From: Candidatus Schekmanbacteria bacterium
Lineage (GTDB): Bacteria > SZUA-182
Assembly: GCA_016235675.1 (NCBI GenBank)
Contig: JACRJN010000100.1
Span: 1-39,220 of the forward strand
Direction of reading: 5' to 3'
Length of the DNA stretch: 39,220 nucleotides
Part shown: positions 1 through 8,964 of the stretch, one piece after another
Layout of the letters: each line of letters starts with the position of its first letter
Position numbering within the stretch: the first letter of the stretch is position 1
The notes under the pieces: generated by a model
Seen by the model: only the letters and a program-made list of their open reading frames with translations
Told to the model about the DNA's origin: nothing
Database searches by the model: none
Made by a program: the position numbers and the translations under genes

Positions 1-13
1 CCCCCCCCCCCCC
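1..13. other. Poly-C run at window edge
   Basis: The window begins with 13 consecutive C residues. A pure homopolymer at the very end of a sequence most often reflects a contig end or a sequencing or assembly artefact, so nothing biological is inferred. Confidence 0.6.
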
Positions 14-154
14 AATTTTAAAGTTCATTAAAATCAGATAACTAGAGCACTTTTTGTTGTATGCCGCGAATATTTTTTTTCAAGCGATTGCCCTGCGGGT
101 TGCCGACGGCAAGATTGGAATTATATTAAATTATTTGAAGGGATACAAATATTT

Positions 155-183
155 TTCAGATTATCTGTAATCTTTGGTATAAT
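155..183 (+). promoter_or_regulatory. Possible promoter with small palindrome before the first gene
   Basis: A perfect TATAAT lies at 178-183. The -35 position at 17-bp spacing reads TTCAGA, a poor match. Between them lies the inverted repeat AGATTA-tctg-TAATCT (158-173), which could be an operator or merely chance. The rest of 14-299 is AT-rich and shows nothing else that I recognise. Confidence 0.25.
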
Positions 184-299
184 TAATTCAGCCGATTTTT
201 AAGCAAGCATAAAAGCTTTAGCGTACTTGTTTTGCGCCGGTTTTTGTGTTACCATGATACGATGTAATTTTTACCAGCCGTTTAAAGGAAGGAAGTACT

Positions 300-698
300 A
301 TGGAGCCGATTAAGAAAGATTTTTCTCCCAATCAACTCAAGGATTTACTTTGGGAAATCGATCGGGCTCCCGAAGATGTCGCAACCGCCACTCTTCCCAA
401 GGAAAAGAGCATTAATTTTGCCCAGTGCCTGGGGGATGAGCTGGAAGAAATTGTCAATATTTCCGATGATTTTAACATCCAGGAAACGGCGGGGGGCGCA
501 CCGGCAATCAAAGAAAGCGGGTTAGGCTTGGATAGCTGGCTGCGGGAGATGGCATTACAAAAAATCGACGATTTGATAAAGAAGCAAAACCTGGAAAAAA
601 CCGTCAGCCAAATGCTCCAGCAAATCCTCCCCACCATCGCCGAAAATCTGATCAGCAAGGAAATCGAGAAGATCAGGAAGCAGATTGAGAATCTGTAA
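300..698 (+). CDS. Small acidic helical protein of unknown function
   Basis: This is a 132-residue cytoplasmic protein with no signal peptide or membrane segment. The ATG follows a good ribosome-binding site (AAAGGAAGGAAG, 284-295). The N-terminal half is acidic and probably disordered. The C-terminal half, from about residue 85, is predicted helical and contains the segment QMLQQILPTIAENLISKEIE. That pattern, hydrophobic-rich with LxxxxPxIAExLIxxEIxxI, resembles the short C-terminal helical tails seen in PopZ-like proteins and some deltaproteobacterial response-regulator-like proteins; this is a resemblance only. It lies upstream of valS, separated by a palindromic repeat, so co-transcription is uncertain. 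The function is not known. Confidence 0.75.
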   Translation: MEPIKKDFSPNQLKDLLWEIDRAPEDVATATLPKEKSINFAQCLGDELEEIVNISDDFNIQETAGGAPAIKESGLGLDSWLREMALQKIDDLIKKQNLEKTVSQMLQQILPTIAENLISKEIEKIRKQIENL

Positions 699-721
699 GC
701 CTGCGTGTTTGCTATCATATT

Positions 722-836
722 TTTTCACCACAAAGCACACGAAGGCCACGAAGAAAATAATTTACCTTTTACCGCATTATCTAACAAAAAATATTATTTA
801 AATTCTTCGTGTACTTCGTGTGCTTCGTGGTGAAAA
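722..836. repeat. Palindromic repeat, family F (CACGAAG type)
   Basis: The arms TTTTCACCACAAAGCACACG at the left and CGTGTGCTTCGTGGTGAAAA at the right are near-perfect inverted copies around an AT-rich centre. The repeat fills the gap between the first gene and valS. Related arms occur at 7360-7382, 7578-7608, 19578-19606 and 19966-20000. Confidence 0.85.
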
Positions 837-868
837 TAAAGTACCCATAGTTTATTGATAGGAGAATA

Positions 869-3547
869 ATGGCCAAGCAAACCTTGGAAAAGGTTTATGA
901 CCCGCAGGCTTGCGAGAAGCGCTGGTACGAGTTTTGGGAGCAGCAGGGGGTTTTCCGGGCTGCCATGAATTCCGGCAAGCCGTCTTATTCGATCGTTATC
1001 CCGCCGCCGAACGTTACCGGCTCATTACATATCGGACACGCCTTGAATAACACCTTGCAGGACATTATGGTGCGCCATAAACGGATGCAGGGCTACAATA
1101 CCCTGTGGATTTTCGGCACCGATCACGCCGGAATCGCCACTCAGAACGTGGTGGAACGGCAGTTGGCCGCACAAGGCTTGAACCGTCAGCAGTTGGGCCG
1201 GGAGGATTTCATCCGCCGGGTTTGGGAATGGCGCAAAGAATCCGGCAACATCATCACCAAGCAATTAAAGCTGTTGGGCGCTTCCTGCGATTGGGAGCGG
1301 GAACGCTTTACCATGGACGAGGGGCTATCCCGCGCGGTACGGCAGGTTTTCGCCCGGCTCTATCAGGAAGGCTTGATCTACCGCGGCAACTATATTGTCA
1401 ACTGGTGCCCGCGTTGCGCTACCGCCTTATCTGACCTTGAGGTGGAGTTTGAGGAACGAAACGGCCATTTATATCATATCCGCTATCCCTTAATCATCGC
1501 TGGTGCGGAAAGCCAGGAATATTTGATCGTGGCCACCACCCGCCCGGAGACCATGCTGGGCGATACCGCCGTCGCCGTCAATCCCGATGACGAGCGTTAC
1601 AATAAATGGATCGGGCAAAAAGTATTGCTCCCCTTATGTCAACGGGAAATACCAATCATCGGCGACAGTTACGTTGATCCGGCCTTCGGCACCGGCTGCC
1701 TGAAAGTCACTCCGGCGCATGACGCCAATGATTTTGAGATCGGCAAGCGTTATCAGTTGCCGCAGGTGGTGGTCATGAATATCGACGCCACCATGAATAA
1801 AGAAGCCGGGGTTTATCAGGGTTTGACCCGTGAGGAATGCCGCAAAAAAGTGAGCCATGACTTAGAACAGGGCGGCTATCTGGAAAAGATTGAGGATTAT
1901 CGCCATGCGGTGGGGCATTGTTACCGCTGCAAGACGGTAATCGAGCCGACTGTATCACAGCAGTGGTTTTTGCGCATGAAAGACTTGGCACAGCCCGCCA
2001 TAGATGCAGTACGGGAGAAAAAAGTTCAATTAATACCAAGTCATTGGGAAGCCACCTACTTTGATTGGATGCTGAACATCCGCGACTGGTGCATTTCCCG
2101 CCAAATCTGGTGGGGGCATCGGATTCCGGCCTGGTACTGCAAGGATTGCGGACATATCAACGTCCACCTGGAAGATGTTACCGCCTGTCAAAAATGCGCA
2201 GGTAAAAACCTGGATGCGGAAACCGATGTGCTGGACACCTGGTTTAGCTCGGCGCTCTGGCCGTTTTCAACCATGGGCTGGCCGGACAAAACCAAAGAGA
2301 TGGAGTTTTTTTACCCCACCTCGCTTTTAGTGACCAGTTTCGATATTTTATTTTTCTGGGTGGCGCGCATGATTATGCTGGGGCTGAAGTTCAGGGGACA
2401 GGTTCCCTTCCATCAGGTCTACATTCACGCCCTGGTGCGGGATGCGGAAGGCCGCAAGATGAGTAAATCCAAGGGCAACGTGGTTGACCCTCTGACCAAG
2501 ATGGAAGAGTACGGCACCGACGCCCTGCGCTTTACCCTGACCTCGTTGACCGCCCAAGGCCGCGACATTTGCCTGGATGAGAAACGCATCGAAGGTTACC
2601 GCAATTTCATGAACAAAATTTGGAACGCGGCCCGTTTCAGCCTGCTGAATCTGGAGGATTTCTCCTGTCAGGACATGGCGAATAACGCTCTGGAATTTAC
2701 TTTGGCCGATGTCTGGATTTTGAGTGCCTTGCAGCGTTTGATTGCCGATGCGGACAGCGCTTTGGCGGAATATCGCTTCAACGATTATGCGGGCGCCTTA
2801 TATCATTTCTTCTGGCATGAATTCTGCGACTGGTATCTGGAAATGATTAAGTTGAGATTAAACGACCCGCAAGCCACCAAGATACAACGCTACAGCACGC
2901 AATTAACCCTGGTGACGGTTCTGGAACAATGCCTGTGCCTGTTGCATCCGATCGTTCCCTTTATCAGCGAGGAAATCTGGCAGCAGTTGCCCAGGAAAAA
3001 CGGCCATGTTGCAAGCATAATGATTACCCCTTGGCCGAAATTCGAGGAAAGGTTGATAAATAAGGAAGCGGAAGCCAGGATCGACACCATCAAAGAGGTG
3101 GTGGGTGCTATCCGCAACTTACGGGCGGAGCTTAATCTTTCACCGGCGATGGTGTTGCCCAAGGTTTTGCTTTCCCTGGGAAATATTAAGGTCAGAGAGA
3201 TTTTGCGCGCTCATGAAGCCTATCTGCGCAGTTTATGCAAGGTCGGGCAGTTTGAGATCGGCACAGGGCTGACCAGACCATCCGGCAGTATCAGCGCCGT
3301 CGACCAATATGGGGAGATATTTCTGCCTCTGGCGGGTGTCATGGACATCGGGCAGGAAATCCAGCGGCTGCAAAAAGCCGTTAATCAGACCAAAGAGGAA
3401 TTGGAGAAGGTGGAAGGCAAGCTGAATAATCCCGCTTTTGTGGAAAAAGCCCCGGCGGTGGTGGTGGAAAAGGAGCAATTGCGGCGCAGCGAATTGCAGG
3501 AGAAGTTGTCCAAACTGTTGAGTAATATAGATAAAATCCGGTTGTAG
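869..3547 (+). CDS. valS: Valyl-tRNA synthetase
   Basis: Class I aminoacyl-tRNA synthetase charging tRNA-Val in the cytoplasm (EC 6.1.1.9). The 892-residue length is typical. The HIGH signature is at residues 54-57 within PPPNVTGSLHIGHALN, and KMSKS is at about 530-534. The editing (CP1) domain lies between them with the TTRPETMLGDTAVAV motif, and cysteine pairs near the GHCYRC and CKDCG segments suggest zinc-binding inserts. The C-terminal about 60 residues form the tRNA-binding coiled coil typical of ValS. The ATG at 869 is preceded by a TAGGAG-like ribosome-binding site. nadC starts 22 nt after the stop, so the two may be co-transcribed. No T-box leader is visible upstream, only a palindromic repeat. 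Confidence 0.97.
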   Translation: MAKQTLEKVYDPQACEKRWYEFWEQQGVFRAAMNSGKPSYSIVIPPPNVTGSLHIGHALNNTLQDIMVRHKRMQGYNTLWIFGTDHAGIATQNVVERQLAAQGLNRQQLGREDFIRRVWEWRKESGNIITKQLKLLGASCDWERERFTMDEGLSRAVRQVFARLYQEGLIYRGNYIVNWCPRCATALSDLEVEFEERNGHLYHIRYPLIIAGAESQEYLIVATTRPETMLGDTAVAVNPDDERYNKWIGQKVLLPLCQREIPIIGDSYVDPAFGTGCLKVTPAHDANDFEIGKRYQLPQVVVMNIDATMNKEAGVYQGLTREECRKKVSHDLEQGGYLEKIEDYRHAVGHCYRCKTVIEPTVSQQWFLRMKDLAQPAIDAVREKKVQLIPSHWEATYFDWMLNIRDWCISRQIWWGHRIPAWYCKDCGHINVHLEDVTACQKCAGKNLDAETDVLDTWFSSALWPFSTMGWPDKTKEMEFFYPTSLLVTSFDILFFWVARMIMLGLKFRGQVPFHQVYIHALVRDAEGRKMSKSKGNVVDPLTKMEEYGTDALRFTLTSLTAQGRDICLDEKRIEGYRNFMNKIWNAARFSLLNLEDFSCQDMANNALEFTLADVWILSALQRLIADADSALAEYRFNDYAGALYHFFWHEFCDWYLEMIKLRLNDPQATKIQRYSTQLTLVTVLEQCLCLLHPIVPFISEEIWQQLPRKNGHVASIMITPWPKFEERLINKEAEARIDTIKEVVGAIRNLRAELNLSPAMVLPKVLLSLGNIKVREILRAHEAYLRSLCKVGQFEIGTGLTRPSGSISAVDQYGEIFLPLAGVMDIGQEIQRLQKAVNQTKEELEKVEGKLNNPAFVEKAPAVVVEKEQLRRSELQEKLSKLLSNIDKIRL

Positions 3548-3569
3548 TTGTTTAACAAGGAGAAATACT

Positions 3570-4397
3570 GTGTGCAAGAACTGTATAATTGATCTGGCTT
3601 TGGTTGAGGATATAGGGAGCGGAGATATCACTACTGCGGCAATAGTTCCTGATGATTTGATTTTAAAAGCTGAATTACAGGCCAAAGAGGACCTGGTTTT
3701 GGCCGGATTGGGAGTGGTCAAGCAGGTTTTTGAACATTTCGACCCCCAAATTACCCTGGAAAGTTTACACACAGACGGCAATACGGTATATAAGGGGGAA
3801 GTCATTGCCCGGATTACCGGCAAAGCCAACGCCATCTTAACCGGAGAACGGACGGCGCTTAATTTCCTCCAGCATTTATCCGGAATTGCCAGCGCGACTT
3901 CATTATATGTCAAATTGCTTGAACCGTATAAGGCTAAGTTGATCGATACCCGCAAAACCACCCCCGGTATGCGTACTTTTGAAAAATACGCCGTTCGCTG
4001 CGGCGGCGGCCAGAATCACCGGCTGGGGCTGTTTGGCGGCATAATGATTAAAGATAACCACATAGCGGCGGCAGGAAGTATCACCGAAGCGGCAAAACGG
4101 GCGCGAAAAAATGCCCCTCCGGTTCTGAAAATCGAAGTGGAAACAACCACCCTGGAAGAAGTAAAGGAAGCCATAGCCGTCGAGGCCGATATTATCATGC
4201 TGGACAACATGGATGTGGAAACTATCGCCCAGGCCGTAAAGTTAATAAACGGGCAGGCGATGACAGAAGCCTCAGGCGATGTAAATTTGAGCAACATCGA
4301 AGCGGTTGCCCAAACCGGAGTGGATTATATCTCCGTCGGACGCATTACCCATTCGGCCAAGTCGGTGGATATAAGTTTGGAAGTAGTGCCTTCTTAA
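3570..4397 (+). CDS. nadC: Nicotinate-nucleotide pyrophosphorylase (carboxylating)
   Basis: Quinolinate phosphoribosyltransferase of NAD biosynthesis: quinolinate + PRPP gives nicotinate mononucleotide + CO2 + PPi (EC 2.4.2.19). The 275 residues match the usual length. Visible signatures are the substrate-binding DTRKTTPGMR (126-135), GGQNHRLGL (146-154), IKDNH (160-164) and the C-terminal VDYISVGRITHSA. The start is GTG at 3570, supported by AAGGAG seven bases upstream; no ATG fits as well. It follows valS by 22 nt. No nadA or nadB is present in the window, so this is not a complete NAD cluster. Confidence 0.96.
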   Translation: MCKNCIIDLALVEDIGSGDITTAAIVPDDLILKAELQAKEDLVLAGLGVVKQVFEHFDPQITLESLHTDGNTVYKGEVIARITGKANAILTGERTALNFLQHLSGIASATSLYVKLLEPYKAKLIDTRKTTPGMRTFEKYAVRCGGGQNHRLGLFGGIMIKDNHIAAAGSITEAAKRARKNAPPVLKIEVETTTLEEVKEAIAVEADIIMLDNMDVETIAQAVKLINGQAMTEASGDVNLSNIEAVAQTGVDYISVGRITHSAKSVDISLEVVPS

Positions 4398-4410
4398 AAA
4401 ACCGTTATCG

Positions 4411-4472
4411 GTTGGTAGCACAGGCATCTTACCTGTGTCCGCTCGCAGGCTGGAAGCCTGCGCTACCAACCG
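4411..4472. repeat. Cruciform repeat, family B (ACAGGC...GCCTGT type)
   Basis: The outer arms GGTTGGTAGC and GCTACCAACC are perfect inverted repeats. Inside are two hairpins, ACAGGCATCTTACCTGT and GCAGGCTGGAAGCCTGC. It sits in the 98-nt gap between nadC and lptF. An open frame runs through it into lptF, but the amino acids it would encode are only repeat sequence. Confidence 0.85.
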
Positions 4473-4495
4473 CCAACCGGCAACCGACAACTAAT

Positions 4496-5692
4496 ATGAA
4501 AATCATACATCGCTACATCTTCAAAGAACTGATGACGCCTTTCGTCTTGAGCCTGGCCGCCTTTACCTTTGTAATCCTGATCAATAAAATTATCCGGCTT
4601 ACTGAATTGATTATCAACAAAGGGGTCGGCTTTTGGACGGCTATCGTTTTATTCAGTTACATCCTGCCCGCTTTTCTGGTACTGGCTATCCCCTGTACCG
4701 TGTTGATTGCTACTCAAGTTGCCTTCGGGCGCCTTTCCAGCGATCAGGAGCTTACCGCCATGTACGCGGGCGGAATCAGTTTTTACCAGTTTTTCCCCTC
4801 CCTGTTATCCTTTTCAACTTTAGCCTGCGGATTAAGCCTGTGGCTGATGGTCTATGCCGTGCCTTACGCCAACCGTGCCTTCAACCGGATGCTTTACCAA
4901 ATCGGCAGTCAGATTGTGCAGGTCGGCTCAGCCCTGGAAATTAAAGAGCGGGTGTTTCTGGACACCTTTCCCGATATGGTGGTTTATATCGACAAGATTC
5001 AGGGTTCCGCGGAAAATCTGGAAGGGGTTTTAATCAGCAATTATCATAAAACCGAAAATCCGCAGGTAATAACCGCTAAATCCGGCAGTATAACCAGCCG
5101 TCCCGATTCTATGAAGGTAATTATTAATTTGCAGAATGGCAGTATTCATAACTATTTCACAGAAAAGCGCTACCGGAAAATTGATTTCGAAAGTTACGAA
5201 GTGCAACTGGATTTGCGCAAAATGCTGCCAGAAGCCGAAAATAAGAGGCAGGAAAAAGAAATGACTTTATCCGAATTAAGGCAAAGCATCAAAAACGGCA
5301 GGAAAAAGCGATTAGCCGTTGCTCCCTATGAAGTCGAACTTCACAAGAGGCTTTCTCTTCCCTTCGCCTGCCTGCTTTTGGGTTTAATCGGTGCGCCTTT
5401 GGGTGGGGGGAATATGCGCAGTATCGGTAAATCGACCGGCTTTATCCTAAGCATGGGAATAATTTTTATTTATTATCTGCTGATGCGCTTTGGGGAAGGG
5501 TTGGGAGAAAGCGGAGCGTTTCCGGTTTTGCCGGCTGTTTGGCTGCCCAATTTAATATTATTGGTTTTTGGTATTTACCTGGTTCGCAAAGCCCAGCAAC
5601 AATCCCCCATCAAAGCGCTGGAATGGATGTCCGATGTGAATGAGGCGGCACGCTCTGTTTTTAAAAAGTGGACGAAAAAATTGGGGGTATAG
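4496..5692 (+). CDS. lptF: LPS export permease, LptF-type (YjgP/YjgQ family)
   Basis: Inner-membrane permease of the LptB2FG transporter that extracts lipopolysaccharide and passes it to LptC. The protein has 398 residues. The N-terminus MKIIHRYIFKELMTPF is a family hallmark, followed by membrane segments at about 12-32, 47-72 and 95-120. A periplasmic beta-jellyroll region (about 130-270) and three C-terminal membrane segments follow, including GAPLGGGNMRS. The start is set at ATG 4496 because the upstream frame is a palindromic repeat. No clear Shine-Dalgarno is visible before it, which is unusual. The N-terminal pattern is closer to LptF than to LptG. Its partner lptG lies 1.9 kb downstream, beyond rmuC. 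Confidence 0.88.
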   Translation: MKIIHRYIFKELMTPFVLSLAAFTFVILINKIIRLTELIINKGVGFWTAIVLFSYILPAFLVLAIPCTVLIATQVAFGRLSSDQELTAMYAGGISFYQFFPSLLSFSTLACGLSLWLMVYAVPYANRAFNRMLYQIGSQIVQVGSALEIKERVFLDTFPDMVVYIDKIQGSAENLEGVLISNYHKTENPQVITAKSGSITSRPDSMKVIINLQNGSIHNYFTEKRYRKIDFESYEVQLDLRKMLPEAENKRQEKEMTLSELRQSIKNGRKKRLAVAPYEVELHKRLSLPFACLLLGLIGAPLGGGNMRSIGKSTGFILSMGIIFIYYLLMRFGEGLGESGAFPVLPAVWLPNLILLVFGIYLVRKAQQQSPIKALEWMSDVNEAARSVFKKWTKKLGV

Positions 5693-5741
5693 ATTTTTGT
5701 ATTGCAATAATAAACACTATGAGTTAGCTAATCTTTGAATT

Positions 5742-5797
5742 CCGTAGTCCCAGCCCTTTAGGGCTGAATATCCGGGGCTAAAGCCCCGGCACTACGG
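5742..5797. repeat. Double-hairpin repeat, family A (CGTAGTCCC type)
   Basis: CCGTAGT and ACTACGG form outer arms around two hairpins, AGCCCTTTAGGGCT and CCGGGGCTAAAGCCCCGG. The right arm ends immediately before the ribosome-binding site of rmuC. Related copies lie at 11561-11614, 14871-15025 and 19905-19953. Confidence 0.9.
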
Positions 5798-5814
5798 TAG
5801 GAGAGAAATTTTTA

Positions 5815-7341
5815 ATGCTTGAAACATTATTACTCATTAGTCTGGTAATCCTTATCGCCAATCTCTTCCTTGGCTACAAGGCATATTCCAGGGGAGAACA
5901 AAAGCAGGATTTACTTGAGCCGCTGGAAAGGGGGCTGTCCAAATTAGAAACTGCTCTCAAGGATGAGTTTACGCGCAACCGGGAGGAAATGAACCGCAAC
6001 GCCAAAGATGCACGTGAGGAATTCGCCCGCTCTTTCCATACCTTCGGTGAGTCGGTTTCCGCCCGGATGACTCAAATTGCCGATATGCAGAAAAATCAAC
6101 TGGACACCTTTTCCCAACAATTAGTCTCTCTGTCCCAAACCAATGAGAAAAAGTTCGGCGAGCTTACCGAAACGCTTGCCGGTAAACTGGCTTCCTTTCA
6201 AGAACGGATGGATTTGGGCGCTAAAGACAATCGAAATGAACTTGCCGCGGCTCTAAAGTATTTCCAGGAACAATTTAAGGCCAGCGTGTCGGAGTTCAAC
6301 GAACTTCAAAAGCAAAAGTTCGATCAGCTTTCCAATAAGCAAAGCGAGCTTTTGCAAACCACGGAGCGGCGTCTAAACGAAATGCGCAGCGACAACAACG
6401 AAAAACTGGAGCGGATGCGGCAGACCGTTGATGAAAAGCTGCACAAAACCTTGGAAGACCGGCTTGGCCAGTCCTTCCAGATAGTTACCGACAAACTGGA
6501 GATGGTTCATAAAGGCTTGGGCGAAATGCAAATATTGGCAAACGGCGTAGGCGATCTAAAGAAAGTGCTGTCCAACGTGAAAACACGCGGCTCGCTTGGC
6601 GAATACCGGTTGGAGATGATTTTAGAACAAATCATGGCGCCGGATTTATACCAGAAAAATGTCGCCACCAATCCGGACAGCCGGGAAAATGTGGAATTTG
6701 CGATCAAGATTCCTGCCAAGGATACCGAAAATGGGACAATTTGGCTGCCTATTGATTCCAAATTCCCCCAGGATAAATATCAGGTTCTGCTTGACGCCTA
6801 TGATCAAGCCGATCCGCTATTGGTCGACGCTGCTATCAAAGAACTGGAAAAGACGATTAAATTATTGGCCAAAGACATCCGCGACAAATACATCAATCCG
6901 CCGTTTACTACCGATTTCGCCATTATGTTTTTACCCTTCGAGGGGTTATATGCCGAGGTAGTCAAGCGCCCGGCTCTTTTTGAAACCCTGCAAAGAGATT
7001 ATCGGATCAACATCTCCGGGCCGTCGACGATTGCCGCTTTTTTACACAGCCTGCAAATGGGATTCAGAACCCTGGCTATCCAAAAGAGATCCAGCGAGGT
7101 TTGGACGCTGTTGGGAGCCGTCAAGACGGAATTTGGGAAATTCGGGACATTTTTAGACGGGGTACAGAAGAATCTGGAAGCTACCCGCAACAAAATCTTG
7201 CAAGCCAGCCAAAAATCACGTACTATCGAACGTAAATTAAGAGATGTTCAGGCGCTCCCACAGGAAGAAGCGGTTAAATATATCGGCGATGCCGCCGAGT
7301 TGGATGTTGAGGATGAAAGTAATAATCAAGCTATGGTATAA
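5815..7341 (+). CDS. rmuC: DNA recombination protein RmuC
   Basis: RmuC family protein of 508 residues. In E. coli RmuC limits rearrangements at inverted repeats; the C-terminal domain is related to PD-(D/E)XK nucleases. Residues 1-22 form a membrane anchor, about 30-230 a long coiled coil rich in E, K and Q, and about 255-450 the RmuC domain. Signatures include GSLGEYRLEMIL, WLPIDSKFPQDKY, FLPFEGLYAEV and GPSTIAAFLHSLQMGF. The ATG at 5815 follows TAGGAGAG, which abuts the end of a palindromic repeat. It sits between lptF and lptG, an unexpected place. Its presence in a locus crowded with inverted repeats is notable given the family's reported role. Confidence 0.95.
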   Translation: MLETLLLISLVILIANLFLGYKAYSRGEQKQDLLEPLERGLSKLETALKDEFTRNREEMNRNAKDAREEFARSFHTFGESVSARMTQIADMQKNQLDTFSQQLVSLSQTNEKKFGELTETLAGKLASFQERMDLGAKDNRNELAAALKYFQEQFKASVSEFNELQKQKFDQLSNKQSELLQTTERRLNEMRSDNNEKLERMRQTVDEKLHKTLEDRLGQSFQIVTDKLEMVHKGLGEMQILANGVGDLKKVLSNVKTRGSLGEYRLEMILEQIMAPDLYQKNVATNPDSRENVEFAIKIPAKDTENGTIWLPIDSKFPQDKYQVLLDAYDQADPLLVDAAIKELEKTIKLLAKDIRDKYINPPFTTDFAIMFLPFEGLYAEVVKRPALFETLQRDYRINISGPSTIAAFLHSLQMGFRTLAIQKRSSEVWTLLGAVKTEFGKFGTFLDGVQKNLEATRNKILQASQKSRTIERKLRDVQALPQEEAVKYIGDAAELDVEDESNNQAMV

Positions 7342-7397
7342 TAACATGAATCTTTATTATTACCACGAAGCACACGAAGAATAATTCAATATGGTAT

Positions 7398-7482
7398 TGT
7401 CATTGCGAGGCAGCCTTATCTCCGAAGCAATCTCGGAAGTGCCCAGTAGAATCGAGATTGCTTCGCTCCGCTCGCAATGACA
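7398..7482. repeat. Palindromic repeat, family D (TGTCATTGCGAG type)
   Basis: TGTCATTGCGAG at the left and CTCGCAATGACA at the right are perfect inverted ends of an 85-bp unit with internal GAAGCAATCTC and GAGATTGCTTC arms. Standalone relatives lie at 13393-13476 and 25017-25098, and the same core is nested within the 159-bp J element. Confidence 0.9.
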
Positions 7483-7515
7483 GGTTTGTATACCTTTTTA
7501 TGAAACGTTATAGTT

Positions 7516-7540
7516 GTGGGGTGGGCACAGCCCACCCCAC
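7516..7540. repeat. Short palindrome, family C (GGGTGGGCACAGCCCACCC)
   Basis: A near-perfect palindrome built on GGGTGGGCACAGCCCACCC, followed by a CTCGCAATGACG fragment of family D and then a family F fragment (7578-7608). Together these fill the 289-nt gap before lptG. Confidence 0.8.
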
Positions 7541-7630
7541 CCAAAGCTCGCAATGACGTTTTTATAAAATATTTTTTCTTCGTGTGCTTCGTGTGCTTCG
7601 TGGTAAAAAAGTATCTTAAGGACAACAACC

Positions 7631-8710
7631 TTGCGCATCTTAAGCAAATACATCGCGGCAGAATTCATCAAATGGTTTTTCCTGCTGCTGTTAATCTTCG
7701 GCGGATTATATTTACTTGTCGATTTAGGGCGCATCGAGGGATTTGTGAAACACCATGCCTCCTGGCAGGACATGGCGGCCTATTATTTGTACCGAATCCC
7801 GCAGATAATTTCCCAAACCGTGGCGGTGGCGGTTTTATTAGCCAGCACCATAACCTTATCCACCATGAGCCGGTACAATGAAATCAGCGCCATGAACGCT
7901 GCGGGAATCAGCATTTACCGAATCATTACCCCGATTCTGGCCTTAGCCCTGTTGATCAGCGCAGCCATCTGGGCAGGCAATGAAAAACTTCTGCCCCTGA
8001 CCAATAAAAGGATGGAGTATATAAAGAGGATAAAAATCCGTAAAGAAACACCCCGGAGCTTATTCAAAGACGGGCGGATTTGGTTTCGCGGCGAAGAAGG
8101 CGTTTTTTATAACATCCGCTATATGAGTCCGCAGCAGGATTTTTTGCAGGAGGTAACGGTATATTATTTCGACGGCTATTTCAGGCTGATAAAGCGCATC
8201 GATGCGGCCGCAGCCAAATGGGTTAACGACCGGTGGGTTTTTGAAAAGGGAACGGTTTATAAATTTCCTCCCAATGCAATACCTCAGAGCGAAGCATTTG
8301 AAAGTAAGCCCGTTGAATTAAATGAGATGCCAAGCGATTTTAAGCAGATAGAAAGCAATCCGGAATCCATGAATTATCAGGAATTGCATGATTATATCCA
8401 GAATTTGAGAAATAAGGGACATGAGGTAATTTCTTATCTGGTGGATTTGTACGCCAAGCAAGCTATTCCTTTCATCAGTTTAATCATGGCATTGATCGGC
8501 ACTCCCTTTGCCCTGCGCCATGAACGCCGCGGCGGAAAAGCCTTAGGAGTTGCGCTAACCTTAGGAATCGGCTTCGCCTATTGGGTGGTGCTGGCAATGG
8601 GGCTGGCTTTAGGACGCGGTGGCGTAATCCCACCCTTTCTGGCCGCCTGGGGCGCGAATTTGCTTTTTGCCGGATTGGGTTTTTATTTATTGGCGGAATT
8701 GAGTTTGTAG
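7631..8710 (+). CDS. lptG: LPS export permease, LptG-type (YjgP/YjgQ family)
   Basis: Second inner-membrane permease of the LptB2FG LPS transporter, 359 residues. The N-terminus MRILSKYIAAEFIKWFF matches the family and more closely resembles LptG. Membrane segments lie at about 10-30, 50-75 and 95-115, with a periplasmic jellyroll region from about 125 to 265 and three C-terminal segments beginning near YAKQAIPFISLIMALIG. The start is TTG at 7631, supported by AAGGA eight bases upstream; no in-frame ATG is better placed. It lies 1.9 kb from lptF. LptB, LptC and LptA are not in the window. Confidence 0.87.
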   Translation: MRILSKYIAAEFIKWFFLLLLIFGGLYLLVDLGRIEGFVKHHASWQDMAAYYLYRIPQIISQTVAVAVLLASTITLSTMSRYNEISAMNAAGISIYRIITPILALALLISAAIWAGNEKLLPLTNKRMEYIKRIKIRKETPRSLFKDGRIWFRGEEGVFYNIRYMSPQQDFLQEVTVYYFDGYFRLIKRIDAAAAKWVNDRWVFEKGTVYKFPPNAIPQSEAFESKPVELNEMPSDFKQIESNPESMNYQELHDYIQNLRNKGHEVISYLVDLYAKQAIPFISLIMALIGTPFALRHERRGGKALGVALTLGIGFAYWVVLAMGLALGRGGVIPPFLAAWGANLLFAGLGFYLLAELSL

Positions 8711-8759
8711 GCTTGTAGGGTGGGCTGTGTCCACCGGTTGGTGGGCTTGTATCTTGAAC

Positions 8760-8887
8760 GGTAGCACAGGCATCTTGCCTGTGAGGTGGGCAACGCCCAC
8801 ACAAAAACGGCACAATCAGCGGAAGTTGTCGGTTAAATCGAAAGCTTGCATTCTATGCCGCGACACAGGCTGGAAGCCTGTGCTACC
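8760..8887. repeat. 128-bp composite repeat, family B, uninterrupted copy
   Basis: GGTAGCACAGGC at the left and GCCTGTGCTACC at the right form perfect ends. Within are a GTGGGCAACGCCCAC hairpin and a unique stretch (CGGCACAATCAGC, ATTCTATGCCGCG). The same unit is present in reverse orientation at 32754-33019, where it is interrupted by another repeat. Family C palindromes flank it at about 8715-8736 and 8893-8909. Nothing else is seen in the 254-nt lptG-thiC gap; in particular no thiamine riboswitch is recognisable. Confidence 0.85.
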
Positions 8888-8964
8888 AGTGAGGTGGGCA
8901 CAGCCCACCCTACATTAGAATAGTCCTTAGAATAGTCCTTTATCATTAAAAAAAGGAGCGAATT

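Noticed and set aside
4412-4495. N-terminal extension of lptF
   Set aside because: The extra 28 codons lie in a palindromic repeat; the family N-terminus begins at the ATG at 4496.
8727-8918. Short plus-strand open frame between lptG and thiC
   Set aside because: It only translates family B and C repeats and has no ribosome-binding site.
8711-8964. Thiamine riboswitch ahead of thiC
   Set aside because: No CTGAGA core or matching helix pattern was found; only repeats are present.
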